This document shows positions 16,802 through 26,399 of a stretch of 64,000 nt of DNA, piece by piece (position 1 is the first letter of the stretch; every line of letters starts with the position of its first letter). Made by a program: the position numbers and the translations under genes. The stretch spans positions 372,001 through 436,000 of the forward strand of contig FNSS01000001.1 in assembly GCA_900104855.1 (NCBI GenBank), in the 5' to 3' direction. This DNA comes from Rhizobiales bacterium GAS188. GTDB lineage: Bacteria; Pseudomonadota; Alphaproteobacteria; Rhizobiales; Beijerinckiaceae. The notes below the pieces were generated by a model. The model was not told where the DNA came from. It saw nothing but the letters and a program-made list of their open reading frames with translations, and did not search any database.

Positions 16802-17635
16802 TCACTGAGCCTGGAAGGCCGGATGCCAGGCGAGGCAGAACCGCTCGAGCACGCGCGCGACCGTGTCGGCGAGCTTGCCGAGCACCGCGTAGAGCAGGAT
16901 CGCTAGGACGACGATATCGGTCTGCATGAATTCGCGCGCCTGCATGGCCATGTAGCCGATGCCGGAATTGGCAGCGATCGTCTCGGCGACGATCAAGGTC
17001 AGCCACATGATGCCGAGCGCGTAGCGCAGCCCGACGAAGATCGAGGGCAGCGCCCCCGGCAGGACCACGCGCCGGAAGAGCTGGCCATGGCTCATGCCGT
17101 AGCTCTTGCCCATCTCGATCAGTTGCGGGTCGACGGAACGGATGCCGTGCAGCGTGTTGAGATAGATCGGGAAGAACACGCCGAGCGAGACGAGGAAGAG
17201 CTTTGCCTCCTCGTCGATGCCGAACCAGAGGATGACGAGCGGGATCAGCGCGAGATGCGGGATGTTGCGCAGCATCTGCAAAGTGCTGTCGAGGAGCTTC
17301 TCGCTCGTTGCCGAGAGGCCGTTGGCGATGGCGAGCGCAAAGCCGATGCCGCCGCCGACCACGAAGCCCGAAAAGGCGCGCAGGAAGCTGACGCGCAGAT
17401 TCTCGGCGAGCTCGCCCGAACGCCCGAGCTTGACGGCAGCGGCCGTAACATCGGCGGGCGCCGGCAGCACATTGGCGGCGAGAAGCCCTGCCGCCGAGGC
17501 CGCCTGCCAGATGCCGAGAAGGGAAAGCGGGACGATCCAGCCGGATGCCGCCGCCGTGAAGCGGCCGAAGCGCTTGAGATCGAAGCGTGCGGGTCGCGAC
17601 GCGGCGATGCGCGGAATGGTGGCGCTGACGGTCAT
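16802..17635 (-). CDS. ssuC: Aliphatic sulfonate ABC transporter permease SsuC
   Basis: A 277-residue inner-membrane permease with six predicted helices. Diagnostic stretches are [37 protein letters not shown], the ATPase-contact loop [20 protein letters not shown], and the closing [20 protein letters not shown], all very like SsuC as I recall it. It starts 11 bases after the ssuD stop. It forms the membrane channel for the SsuA-SsuB transporter. Confidence 0.92.
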   Translation of the reverse strand: MTVSATIPRIAASRPARFDLKRFGRFTAAASGWIVPLSLLGIWQAASAAGLLAANVLPAPADVTAAAVKLGRSGELAENLRVSFLRAFSGFVVGGGIGFALAIANGLSATSEKLLDSTLQMLRNIPHLALIPLVILWFGIDEEAKLFLVSLGVFFPIYLNTLHGIRSVDPQLIEMGKSYGMSHGQLFRRVVLPGALPSIFVGLRYALGIMWLTLIVAETIAANSGIGYMAMQAREFMQTDIVVLAILLYAVLGKLADTVARVLERFCLAWHPAFQAQ

Positions 17636-17646
17636 GGCGCTGTCCG

Positions 17647-18802
17647 TCAGGCCGCGACGGCGATGCGGGCGCCCGTGCCGCTCGCGCCGAACTCGCCTGG
17701 CGCCGTGCGATGCGCGCCCTTCTGCCGATCCTCGCCGATGCCAAGCTCGGGGAAGAGCAGCTCGGCGACCTTATAGGCCTCTTCGAGATGCGGGTAGCCG
17801 GAGGCGATGATGGTCTCGATGCCGAGCGACTGATAATCGCGCAGCCGGCTCGCCACCGTCCTCGGATCGCCGACCAGAGCCGTCCCGGCGCCGCCGCGCA
17901 CCAGGCCGACGCCGGCCCAGAGATTGGGCGCGATCTCGAGCTGGTCGCGCCGCCCGCCCCCATGCAGCGCGCTCATCCGCTTCTGGCCGATCGAATCCGA
18001 TTCATTGGCGAATTTGCTCTGCGCCGCCGTGATCGCCTCGTCCGAGAGGTTGCTGATGAGCTTGTCGGCCGCTTCCCAGGCTTCCGCCTCGGTGTCGCGC
18101 ACGATGAGATGGATGCGCAGCCCGAACTGCACCTGGCGCCCGCGCGCCGCGGCGCACCGCGTCGAGCTTCTCGGCCACCTGCTCGAGCGGCTCGCCCCAG
18201 GTGAGATAGACATCGACATGCTCGGCCGCGACCTCCTGGGCCGCCGGCGAGGAGCCGCCGAACCAGATCGGCGGGGCTGGCTTCTGAACGGGGGGAAAGT
18301 CGAGACGGGCGCCCTTCACCTTCACATGCAAGCCTTCGTGGTCGACGGTCTCGCCCAGGAGGAGACGACGATAGACGTCGAGGAATTCGCTCGTCTGCGC
18401 GTAGCGCTCGTCATGCGACAGGAAGAGGCCGTCGCCCGCGAGCTCGCCCGAATTGCCGCCCGTGACCACATTGACGACGAAACGGCCATTGCTGATGCGG
18501 TCGAGCGCGGCCGCCTGGCGCGCCGCGAAGGTCGGCGAGGCGACGCCCGGCCGCAGCGCCACCAGGAAGCGCAGCCGCTCGGTCAAGGGCGCGAGCGCCG
18601 CCGCGGTGATGAAGGGATCATCGCAGCCGCGGCCGGTCGGGATCAGGACGCCGCCATAGCCCAGCCGGTCGGCCGCCTGCGCGATCTCCTTGAGATAGCG
18701 GAAATCGGCCGGTCGGTGGCCTGTCTCGGTGCCGAGATAGGAACCGTCGCCGCTGACCGGGATGAACCAGTAGATGTCGAGTGGCTTTCGGCTATCGCTC
18801 AT
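17647..18802 (-). pseudogene. ssuD: Alkanesulfonate monooxygenase SsuD, frameshifted
   Basis: FMNH2-dependent alkanesulfonate monooxygenase (luciferase-like fold), which releases sulfite and an aldehyde from alkanesulfonates. ATG 18802 has GGAG seven bases upstream. The first part ([73 protein letters not shown]) runs to EKLDAVR near 18150. The protein then continues in another frame as [43 protein letters not shown] and [21 protein letters not shown]. The break falls in a CGCCGCGGCGCGCG stretch. Compared with the remembered E. coli protein, about six residues are expected between VR and GR where only ten bases exist, so a loss of about eight bases fits. Disrupted gene or assembly collapse. 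Confidence 0.88.
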
Positions 18803-18834
18803 GATCACGCTCCGCATCGGATGCACAATTGGAT

Positions 18835-19784
18835 TCAGGCGCTCGGCGTCCATTTCCAGACGATGTCGCGCACCACGACCGGCTTCGGGATCAGGCCGAG
18901 CTTGTAGAAGCGATCCGCCACCTGCTGCTGCACGGCAACGATCTCGTCGGTCACGGGACTGAGGCGGAAGGCGGTGCGATCGACCGATTTGCGCTCGCTC
19001 TCGGCATCGACGCCCGTCGCTTCACTGAGAAGGCGGCGACCTCGGCATGATGCGTCTCGGCCCAGATCGAGGCCTTGGCCAATTCATCGTTGAGGGTACC
19101 GACAAGCTCCGGATGCTTCACGGTGAATTCGCGATTGGCGAGGAAGAAGGAATTCGAGCGATGCACCTCGGCGGCCTCGGCGAGCACGCGCACCTTGCCG
19201 CGTTGGGCGATCGCGTAATAGGGATCCCAAATGGTCCAGGCATCGATGGCGCCGCGCGCGAAGGCCGCTGCGGCATCCGCAGGTGGCAGAAAGGCTGGCG
19301 TCACATCCGCATAGGACAGGCCGGCCTTCTCCAGGGCGGCGACGGTGGTGTTGTGGGCGCTCGATGCCTTGGCGACGCCGATGCGCTTGCCCTTGAGATC
19401 GGCGAGGCTGCGGATCGGCGAATCTTCAGGCACCAATATGGCCTCGGTCAGGCCTGAGGCCGGCAGAGCCGCCACATAGAGGAGATTGGCCTTGGCGGCC
19501 TGGGCGAAGATCGGCGGCGCATCCCCGGTCGTGCCGTAATCGATGCTGCCGACATTCAGCGCTTCGAGCAGCGGCGGACCGAACGGGAACTCGATCCATT
19601 TCACCGCAAGGCCGAGCGGCTTGAAGCGCGTTTCCAAGCGGCCTTGTTGCTTCGCCAAAGGCAGCACGCCGCTCTTTTGATAGCCGATGCGGATTTCCTT
19701 GATCTCCTCAGCATGCACCGCACCACTCCACGGATTGGCGGCGAGCATTGCGGTCGTGGTGAACACGAATTCCCTGCGATTCAT
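18835..19784 (-). pseudogene. ssuA: Aliphatic sulfonate binding protein SsuA, frameshifted near the 3' end
   Basis: Periplasmic sulfonate-binding protein. ATG 19784 has CGGAG seven bases upstream. Residues 1-25 form a signal peptide (RREFVFTTTAMLAANPWSGAVHA). Then come EIRIGYQKSGVLPLAKQQG, VKWIEFPFGPPLLEALNVGS and AFLPPADAAAAFARGAIDAW, typical of SsuA. After AEVAAF the frame shifts near 19028; the continuation reads [40 protein letters not shown] and [13 protein letters not shown] to the stop at 18835-18837. The total is one base short of 317 codons, consistent with loss of a single base (TTC-CTC to TTC-TC). First gene of the ssu operon; the lost frame would remove the last 60 or so residues. 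Confidence 0.88.
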
Positions 19785-20134
19785 CGGAAAGCTCCGGATT
19801 GGGTTCGAGATCGATGGGGTCAAGTTTGGGGCCGGTGCCGCTTCGACGCGGCTCTCCTGTCGCCGGCCAAGGCCAGCGCCCTTCATCGTTGGGAGGTAAC
19901 GAAATTCAGGCGCGCTTCAGCGACATGCAAACCGCGAGGCCGAGGCGCAGCGACAGGAGATTCCAAAAAGATCCGGGCAATAACAGCTTGATATGGCGAG
20001 TTCGCAAGATGTCATGAGGTATGTCTCCAGATCACCCAGCTTCGAACATGTCCAGCAAGCTTCAAGATCGGCGAAAAATTATCTGCGCCGATGCTGTGAA
20101 GATGGGTGTCGATGTCCTTTTTGTCAAATAGAAT

Positions 20135-20150
20135 GTTCGTTTGAACGAAC
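20135..20150. promoter_or_regulatory. Operator-like palindrome without an adjacent gene
   Basis: GTTCGTT-TG-AACGAAC, a perfect 7-2-7 inverted repeat in an AT-richer stretch of the interval. The form is that of a TetR or similar dimeric regulator site, but the nearest starts (ssuA at 19784 on the minus strand and nothing on the plus strand) are about 350 bases or more away. Confidence 0.45.
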
Positions 20151-20251
20151 GAGGTTTTGAGACAAGCACTTGCCTTCTGCGGTCATTACGGGAAAGAATC
20201 TTCTCTGCCGCCGCGTCGGGAGCGCTTCCCTGCTCACAACATATGACGCTC

Positions 20252-20360
20252 GGTCATCCCGGACGCGGCGCAGCGTGAAATGATGCGCCGCAGATCCAGG
20301 ACCCATCACTGACCTTCTGCTCATGGGTCCCGTGTCTGCTGCAGCGCGCACGGGATGACC
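20252..20360. repeat. REP-like hairpin element
   Basis: A 109-base element with perfect terminal inverted repeats GGTCATCCCG and CGGGATGACC, and an inner perfect pair GGACCCAT and ATGGGTCC. This double-hairpin form with TCATCCCG ends resembles a widespread dispersed intergenic element of Bradyrhizobium-like Alphaproteobacteria. It lies just after the 3' end of the pirin gene and may act as a transcript-end structure. Confidence 0.8.
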
Positions 20361-20406
20361 CCTAATTCTGCAAAGGACTCGCGTGCAGGGAAGAAGGCGA
20401 ACGCCG

Positions 20407-21324
20407 TCACGATTCCGGAAGCGGGATGAACTCGGTTTCGCCCGGCACGCGCTGGAAGCGGCCGGTCTTCCAATCTTCCTTGGCCTCGTCGATGCGTTCC
20501 TTGCGCGAGGAGACGAAATTCCACCAGATGTAGCGAGGCCCTTCCAAGGCGGTGCCGCCGAGGAACATCAGGCGGGCGCGACGCTTCGCCTTGACGGTGA
20601 TGCGGTCGCCAGGGCGGAAGACGAGAAGGCGCGGCCCTTCGAAACTGTCGCCGGCGATCTCCACCTCCCCCTCGACCACGTAGATGGCGCGTTCCTCATG
20701 GTCGGCATCGAGCGGTGCCTCGCTGCCGGCCTCGAGCACGACCTCGACATAGAACCAATCCGACAGCATGCCGACCGGCGATGCCTTGCCGAAGGCCGAC
20801 CCGGCGATCACCCTTGCCCATACGCCGCCATCCTCGACGACCGGCAGCCTGCCGGCATCGAAATGCTGGAAGGAAGGGTCGACCTCTTCCTTGGCCTGCG
20901 GCAGGGCGATCCAGCTCTGGATGCCGAACATCCCCTGCCCTGTCGCGCGAGGTCCCGCCGGCGTGCGCTCCGAATGCGCGATGCCGCGCCCCGCCGTCAT
21001 CAGGTTCATCTGGCCGGGCTCGATCACGAGCGCATTGCCCTCGCTGTCGCGATGCATGATGCGCCCGTCGAACAGATAGGTGACCGTGGCGAGGCCGATA
21101 TGCGGATGGGGCCGCACATCCATGCCGTGCCCGGCCATGAACTGCACCGGCCCCATCTGATCGAAGAAGATGAAGGGCCCGACCATCTGCCTCTTCCCGT
21201 GCGGCAAGGCGCGGTGCACCTCGAAGCCGCCGATGTCGCGGGCTCGCGGCACGATGACGAGCTCGAGCGCATCGCAACTGCGCTTGTCGCCGAGGATCGG
21301 ATCGCTCGAGGGGAGCCAGCTCAT
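20407..21324 (-). CDS. Pirin family protein
   Basis: A 305-residue bicupin of the pirin family. The N-terminal cupin has GPFIFFDQMGPVQF, then MDVRPHPHIGLATVTYLFDG, whose His residues are the expected iron ligands, and GRGIAHSERTP. The C-terminal cupin has AIYVVEGEVEIAGDSF and LVFRPGDRITVKAKRRARLM. Bacterial pirins include quercetin dioxygenases and regulators; the role here is unknown. Start ATG 21324. It lies 110 bases after the last gene of the dipeptide-transporter operon and ends beside the REP-like element, so it may be a separate unit. Confidence 0.92.
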   Translation of the reverse strand: MSWLPSSDPILGDKRSCDALELVIVPRARDIGGFEVHRALPHGKRQMVGPFIFFDQMGPVQFMAGHGMDVRPHPHIGLATVTYLFDGRIMHRDSEGNALVIEPGQMNLMTAGRGIAHSERTPAGPRATGQGMFGIQSWIALPQAKEEVDPSFQHFDAGRLPVVEDGGVWARVIAGSAFGKASPVGMLSDWFYVEVVLEAGSEAPLDADHEERAIYVVEGEVEIAGDSFEGPRLLVFRPGDRITVKAKRRARLMFLGGTALEGPRYIWWNFVSSRKERIDEAKEDWKTGRFQRVPGETEFIPLPES

Positions 21325-21434
21325 ATCGGTGCCTCCGGTTTCAGGATCGCGACAAGCTACCCGGTCTTTCGGGCGATATCGCGACGCCCCCCAATGGCGC
21401 CAATCCGAGCAAGCTCATGGCGGGGTGGTTCCTG

Positions 21435-22484
21435 TCAATACAGCAGCACCTTGTCGAGAACGTTGCGCAGGCGGTCGATGCGACCGTCGAGATAATGCGC
21501 GAGATTCTCGCAGAACAGCTCGGTGATCTTGGCATTCTCGGTCGTGACCGTACTCGCGGAATGCGGGCAGATGAGCACATTCGGCATGTCCCAGAGCGGG
21601 CTGTTCCCCGGCAAGGGCTCGATCGTCGCGACATCGAGCGCCGCGAAGCCGATATGGCCGGTCTTGAGTGCATCGATCATCGCCAATTCGTCGATGGTGT
21701 TGCCGCGGCCGATATTGACGAAGGCGCAGCCCGGACGCATCGCCGCGATCGCCGCCGTGTCGAGCATGTTGATGGTCTCGTCCGTGTCGGGCACCGTCAT
21801 GATGATCGCATCCGCCTGCGGCAACAAGCGGCGCAGTTGCGACACGCCGTGAATCTCGTCGAATACATGCGCGTGCGGCCTGTCCTTGTCGGGCGAGCGC
21901 GCCACTGCGATGATGCGCATGCCGAGCGCGCGGCCGAGAACCGCGACGCCGCGCGCCAGATCGCCGGCCCCGATGGTCAGCAAGGTGCGTCCCGCCACTT
22001 CCTCGTCGCAATAGCGCAGCCAGCGATGGGCGCGCTGCTCGGCCTCGAGGAAGCGCGCTTTGCGGAAATGCATCAGCAGCGCCATGACCACCCATTCGGC
22101 GAGCGGTCCGGAATGGACGCCGCGCGCCGTTGTGACGATCACATCGGTCTTGTCGAGGCCGAGCTTCTTGATCAGCTGGCCGACGCCGCTGCTCGTGGTC
22201 TGCACCCATTTGAGGCGCTTGGCATGGACGATGTCGCCCGGGCCATCGGCCGGAGGCTGCGGGCAGTCCCAGAGGATATCGGCGCGGGCGAGTGCCGCTT
22301 GCCAGCGGCCGGTCTGCGCCGCGTTGCGGGTGAAAGGGCCTCCCTTATGGTCGCAGGCATAGCGGGTCGGGGGATAGAGATCGGGCTCGTAGATGATCTC
22401 GAGCCGGGCCGGCGCCACCTTGCGCATGCGCTCGACATATTCCGGCTCGAGCGGCGAAGTGATGAACACAATGTGCTTCGTCAT
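21435..22484 (-). CDS. D-2-hydroxyacid dehydrogenase, second of a tandem pair
   Basis: A 349-residue NAD(P)-dependent D-isomer-specific 2-hydroxyacid dehydrogenase. The NAD-binding part starts LLTIGAGDLARGVAVLGRAL; the catalytic set is seen as TTARGVHSGPLAEW (Arg region), DVATIEPLPGNSPLWDMPN (Glu) and PHSAS (His). The family interconverts 2-oxo and D-2-hydroxy acids. It starts 18 bases after its paralogue at 22503-23543, and the two differ throughout, so the duplication is old. It ends the dipeptide-type transporter operon; a role in processing an imported acid or peptide-derived 2-oxo acid is inferred. Confidence 0.9.
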   Translation of the reverse strand: MTKHIVFITSPLEPEYVERMRKVAPARLEIIYEPDLYPPTRYACDHKGGPFTRNAAQTGRWQAALARADILWDCPQPPADGPGDIVHAKRLKWVQTTSSGVGQLIKKLGLDKTDVIVTTARGVHSGPLAEWVVMALLMHFRKARFLEAEQRAHRWLRYCDEEVAGRTLLTIGAGDLARGVAVLGRALGMRIIAVARSPDKDRPHAHVFDEIHGVSQLRRLLPQADAIIMTVPDTDETINMLDTAAIAAMRPGCAFVNIGRGNTIDELAMIDALKTGHIGFAALDVATIEPLPGNSPLWDMPNVLICPHSASTVTTENAKITELFCENLAHYLDGRIDRLRNVLDKVLLY

Positions 22485-22502
22485 GAAGGGCCTTTCCGTC
22501 GC

Positions 22503-23543
22503 TCAGTACATGAGCGCCTTGTCGAGGACGTTGCGCATGCGCTCCAAATGGCCGTCGAGCCAGCAGCGCAGATTCCAGCAGAAGATCTCGGTGATCTTGG
22601 CGTTCTCCGCCCGCACCGTGCTGGCCGAATGGGGGCTGATCAGCACGTTCGGCATGTCCCATAAGGGGCTGTCCGAGGGCAGTGGCTCGATCGTCGCCAC
22701 ATCGAGCGCCGCATAGCCGATATGGCCATTGCGCAAGTGCCGGATTAGAGCGTCTTCGTCGATCACCTGGCCGCGCGCGATATTGACGAAGGCGCTGCCG
22801 GGTTTCATCGCTGCGAAGGCCGCGTCATCGATCATGCGCTCGGTCTCGGGCGTATGCGGCACGGTCACCACCATGGCGTCTGCTTCGGCGAGGACGGCAT
22901 GCAGGTCGCCGCGCGGCCGGACCTCATCGAAGAGCGTATTGTGGGCGCGCCCTTTTTCGGCATGGCGAGCGATGGCGACCGTGCTCATCTCGAAGGCACG
23001 GGCGCGCTGGGCGATGCCACGCGCCAGATCGCCGGCGCCGATGATGGCGATGCGCCGCCCCGCGACCTCGTCGCCGCAGTAGCGCACCCAGCCATGGCGG
23101 CGCTGCTCGACCTGGAGATGCGGCAGTTGCCGCCAATGGGCGAGGAGCGCCATGAACACGAACTCGGCGAGCGGGCCCGCATGCACGCCGCGCGCCGTGG
23201 TCACCAGCACCTCGCTCGCCTGCAGGCCGAGCGCCTTGATGCTCTGTCCAACGCCGGTGCTGGTGGTCTGGACCCATCTGAGGCGCTGCGCCAGGGCGAC
23301 ATCCTCGCGCTTGCGCGGCAGGTCCCAGAAGATCTCGGCGGCGGCGAGCGCCTCGCGCCAGCGTCGCTCCTGATCGGCGCTGCGGACGAAGGAGGCAAGC
23401 CCCACATGGTCTCCGACATAGCGCGTGCGCGGCAGGAGATCGGGCTCATAGAGGATATCGAGCCGCGACGGATCGACGGCACGGATGCGCTCGACATGCT
23501 TGGGCTCGAGCGGCGAGGTGATGAAGACGCGAAGCTTGGACAT
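22503..23543 (-). CDS. D-2-hydroxyacid dehydrogenase, first of a tandem pair
   Basis: A 346-residue enzyme of the D-isomer-specific 2-hydroxyacid dehydrogenase family. It shows FITSPLEPKHVERIRAVDPS at the start, the dinucleotide motif IIGAGDLARGIAQRA, VFVNIARGQVIDEDALI in its paralogue-like form, DVATIEPLPSDSPLWDMPN (Glu) and PHSASTV (His). ATG 23543 is favoured; ATG 23555 overlaps the ATPase stop as ATGA and is the alternative. It follows the dipeptide ABC ATPase gene within eight bases. It shares the motif DLARG with its downstream paralogue, confirming a tandem duplication. Confidence 0.9.
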   Translation of the reverse strand: MSKLRVFITSPLEPKHVERIRAVDPSRLDILYEPDLLPRTRYVGDHVGLASFVRSADQERRWREALAAAEIFWDLPRKREDVALAQRLRWVQTTSTGVGQSIKALGLQASEVLVTTARGVHAGPLAEFVFMALLAHWRQLPHLQVEQRRHGWVRYCGDEVAGRRIAIIGAGDLARGIAQRARAFEMSTVAIARHAEKGRAHNTLFDEVRPRGDLHAVLAEADAMVVTVPHTPETERMIDDAAFAAMKPGSAFVNIARGQVIDEDALIRHLRNGHIGYAALDVATIEPLPSDSPLWDMPNVLISPHSASTVRAENAKITEIFCWNLRCWLDGHLERMRNVLDKALMY

Positions 23544-23551
23544 CGGGCAAC

Positions 23552-24532
23552 TCATTCTCCGGCAAGGTGACAGGCGGCGCGGTGCTCGCCGGCGAGCCAA
23601 TCGGCCGGCGCCTCGCGCCGGCAGCGCTCGACGGCGCGCGGGCAGCGCGGATGGAAGGGGCAGCCGGCGGGAATCGAGAGCGGGCTCGGAAGCTCGCCGG
23701 CGACCGCCTCCGTCACCACGCGACGAGTGAAGTCGAGGCTCGGAGCCGCCGCCATCAGGGCTGCCGTGTAAGGGTGGCGCGGATCGCCGAACACCTCCTC
23801 GGTCGGTCCCGCCTCGACGATGCGGCCGAGATACATGACGGCGACTCGATGGGCGATGTAGCGCACCAGGCGCAGATCATGCGAGACGAAGATGATGGTG
23901 AGCTCGAGCCGCCTCTGCAGCGCAACCAGCAGGTTGATGATCTGCGCCTGCACTGAGACGTCGAGCGCCGAGACGATCTCGTCGGCGATCAGGCATTGCG
24001 GCTCGAGCGCCAGGGCCCGCGCAATGCCGATGCGCTGGCGCTGGCCGCCGCTGAAGGCGTGCGGATAACGGGCGGCGGCATCGGCCGGCAGGCCGACCAT
24101 GACCAACAGTTGCCGCACCCGTTCGGCGATGTCGCTGCCCGAACGCAAGCCATGCACGCGGATCGGCTCGGAAAGCTGCGCGCCGATGGTCATGCGCGGA
24201 TTGAGCGAGCCATAGGGATCCTGGAAGACCATCTGGACGCGGCGATTGAAATCACGCCGCCCCTCGCCGCTCAGCGCCCTGGCGTCGCTGCCGGCAAACA
24301 GGATCTCGCCGGCATCGGGCTCCTGCAAACGGATGAGGCAGCGCGCCAAGGTCGACTTGCCGCAACCCGATTCACCGACGATCGCCAAGGTCTCGCCGCG
24401 CCGCACCGCGAGGTCGACGCCGTTGAGGGCATGCACGATCGGCGGCTTGCGGCCGGTGAGGGCCGCGATCAGGCCGCGCTCTCGGACGAAATGCTTGGTC
24501 AAGCCGCGGATCTCGATGAGCGCATCGGTCAT
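23552..24532 (-). CDS. Oligopeptide/dipeptide ABC transporter ATP-binding protein (DppF-like)
   Basis: A 326-residue ATPase. Walker A is GESGCGKSTLA, the Q-loop is MVFQDPYGSLNPR, the signature is FSGGQRQRIGIARAL, Walker B is CLIADEIVSALD and the H-loop is VSHDLRLV. The C-terminal GCPFHPRCPRAVERCRRE is the Cys-containing oligopeptide/dipeptide extension. Note EI in place of the usual EP after the Walker B Asp. ATG 24532 overlaps the stop of the preceding ATPase (ATGA). It forms the ATPase heterodimer with its neighbour. Confidence 0.92.
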   Translation of the reverse strand: MTDALIEIRGLTKHFVRERGLIAALTGRKPPIVHALNGVDLAVRRGETLAIVGESGCGKSTLARCLIRLQEPDAGEILFAGSDARALSGEGRRDFNRRVQMVFQDPYGSLNPRMTIGAQLSEPIRVHGLRSGSDIAERVRQLLVMVGLPADAAARYPHAFSGGQRQRIGIARALALEPQCLIADEIVSALDVSVQAQIINLLVALQRRLELTIIFVSHDLRLVRYIAHRVAVMYLGRIVEAGPTEEVFGDPRHPYTAALMAAAPSLDFTRRVVTEAVAGELPSPLSIPAGCPFHPRCPRAVERCRREAPADWLAGEHRAACHLAGE

Positions 24533-25533
24533 GCGGGCTCACCGATGTCGGCCTTCGAACGCGCCAGCACCGCCTCGCTGCGCAGGCAGGAAGAGAGGTG
24601 GGCCGGCGTCAGCGCCCGTGGCTCGAGCCGACCCATAAGGCAAGCAGGCTCGACGAAGCTGCAGCGCGGCGCGAAGCGGCAGCCTTGCGGCAGCGCCGCG
24701 AGCGAAGGCGGGCTGCCCGGGATGTTGGTCAAGGGCTCGCGCGGCTTGTGGCTCGAAGGCACGGCCCCGATGAGACCGAGCGTATAGGCATGAGCCGGCC
24801 GCCGCAGGACTTCGTCGACCGGGCCGACCTCCATGACGCGTCCGGCATAGAGGACCGCGACCCGGTCGCAGCTCTGCGCCACGACCGCAAGATCATGAGT
24901 GACGAGCACGATGCTCATCTCGAGCTCGCGCCGCAGGCGCAAGAGGAGCTTGAGGATCTGGTCCTGGATGGTGACGTCGAGAGCCGTGGTCGGCTCGTCG
25001 GCCAAGAGCAGCTTCGGGCCGGCCGCGAGCGCGATGGCGATCATGACGCGCTGGCGCATGCCGCCCGAGAATTCATGCGGATAAGCGGCGAGCCTGAGCT
25101 TGGCGTCTGCGATGCCGACCATGGTGAGGAGCTCGGCGGCGCGGGCGCGCGCGGCACGCCCCCGCAAACCGAGATGGGTCTCGAGGCTCTCCTCGATCTG
25201 CACGCCGATCGGCAGCACCGGGTTGAGCGCCGCCATCGGCTCCTGGAAGATCATGGCGATCTCGCGCCCGCGCACCCGGCGCAACTCCGGCTCGGGCAGT
25301 TGCGCCAGATCGACGCCCTGCCAGGCGATGCTGCCGCCGATATGCGCGGTTCGTCCGAGCAGGCGCAGGATCGCCCGCAAGGTCACGCTCTTTCCCGATC
25401 CCGATTCACCCACGAGGCCGACCACTTCGCCAACCCCGATATCGAGGTCGATGCCGTCGACCACCGTCAACGGACCGGCGCTCGTCGCGAAGCTGACGCT
25501 GAGATCGCGGATGCCAAGCAGCGGAGGCGTCAT
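24529..25533 (-). CDS. Oligopeptide/dipeptide ABC transporter ATP-binding protein (DppD-like)
   Basis: A 334-residue ATPase. Walker A is [11 protein letters not shown], the Q-loop is [13 protein letters not shown], the signature is [15 protein letters not shown], Walker B is [12 protein letters not shown] and the H-loop is VTHDLAVV. The C-terminal [16 protein letters not shown] is the oligopeptide-type extension. ATG 25533 overlaps the permease stop (ATGA); the frame is open further upstream but without homology. Partner of the DppF-like ATPase. Confidence 0.92.
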   Translation of the reverse strand: MTPPLLGIRDLSVSFATSAGPLTVVDGIDLDIGVGEVVGLVGESGSGKSVTLRAILRLLGRTAHIGGSIAWQGVDLAQLPEPELRRVRGREIAMIFQEPMAALNPVLPIGVQIEESLETHLGLRGRAARARAAELLTMVGIADAKLRLAAYPHEFSGGMRQRVMIAIALAAGPKLLLADEPTTALDVTIQDQILKLLLRLRRELEMSIVLVTHDLAVVAQSCDRVAVLYAGRVMEVGPVDEVLRRPAHAYTLGLIGAVPSSHKPREPLTNIPGSPPSLAALPQGCRFAPRCSFVEPACLMGRLEPRALTPAHLSSCLRSEAVLARSKADIGEPA

Positions 25534-26399
25534 TTCGGCCGCAACCAATCGGCGAGCGTGTCGCCGAGCAGGCTGAAGGACAGGCCCGCCATGACGATGG
25601 CGGCGCCCGGGAAAATCGACATCCACCAGGCTGTCGTCATGAAGTTCTTGCCGTCGGCGATCAGCACGCCCCATTCGGCGGTTGGCGGCTGGGCCCCGAG
25701 GCCGAGATAGCCGAGGCTCGATCCGAGCAGCACGGCGAGCGACAGATCGGTCATCCAATAGACGATGGTCGGCGTGATGGCATTCGGCAGGAGATGGCGG
25801 AAGACGATGCGCCAGGTGCCAAAGCCCATGGCGCGCGCCGCCGCCGCGTAGTCGCGCTTCGACTGGACCATCATCTCGGAGCGCGTGAGCCGCGCATAAG
25901 GCACCCAGCCGACCAGGCTTACCGCGACATAGAGGTTGAAGAGGCCGGGCCCGAGCACCGCCACGATGGCGATCACCAGGATCAGGAAGGGCACGGTGAC
26001 GCTGAGATCGACGAGCCGCCCGAACAGCGCGTCGAGGAGGCCGCCGCGATAGCCGATGAGCGCCCCGATCATTGTGCCGAACAGCAGGGGCAGGACAGTG
26101 CAGAAAATGGCGATCTGCAGGTCGATCGAGGCCGCGAAGATCACGCGCGAGAGCATGTCGCGGCCGAGATTGTCGGTGCCGAAGGGATGGGCGAGGCTCG
26201 GCGGCTTGAGCAGCGCCAGATAGTCGAGATGGTTCGGATCATAAGGAGCGATGCGCCCCGGAAACAGCGCGCAGGCGAGGAAGAGCAGGAGCAGCAGCGC
26301 ACCGAGCACGGGCGCGATGAGGCGCGTGCGCTCACGCTTGCGGGCGGGGCCGGACGCCACGGCGGGCTTCGCCATGGTCCTTTCGACGGCATCGCTCAT
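25530..26399 (-). CDS. Dipeptide-type ABC transporter permease (DppC-like)
   Basis: A 289-residue inner-membrane permease. It shows the DppC N-terminal helix after a 25-residue soluble tail, then PPSLAHPFGTDNLGRDMLSR, the hallmark of DppC/OppC, and the ATPase-contact loop YAAAARAMGFGTWRIVFRHL. Six hydrophobic helices are apparent. ATG 26399 overlaps the DppB-like gene's stop, continuing the ATGA-coupled chain. Confidence 0.92.
   Translation of the reverse strand: MSDAVERTMAKPAVASGPARKRERTRLIAPVLGALLLLLFLACALFPGRIAPYDPNHLDYLALLKPPSLAHPFGTDNLGRDMLSRVIFAASIDLQIAIFCTVLPLLFGTMIGALIGYRGGLLDALFGRLVDLSVTVPFLILVIAIVAVLGPGLFNLYVAVSLVGWVPYARLTRSEMMVQSKRDYAAAARAMGFGTWRIVFRHLLPNAITPTIVYWMTDLSLAVLLGSSLGYLGLGAQPPTAEWGVLIADGKNFMTTAWWMSIFPGAAIVMAGLSFSLLGDTLADWLRPK

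Larger units (their letters stand above)
19785..20406. other. Gene-free interval between ssuA and the pirin gene
   Basis: About 620 bases without a convincing gene. It should hold the ssu operon promoter near its left end, though no clear -35/-10 pair was found. It contains a perfect palindrome at 20135-20150 and a REP-like hairpin element at 20252-20360, listed separately. The rest shows no recognisable feature. Confidence 0.7.
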
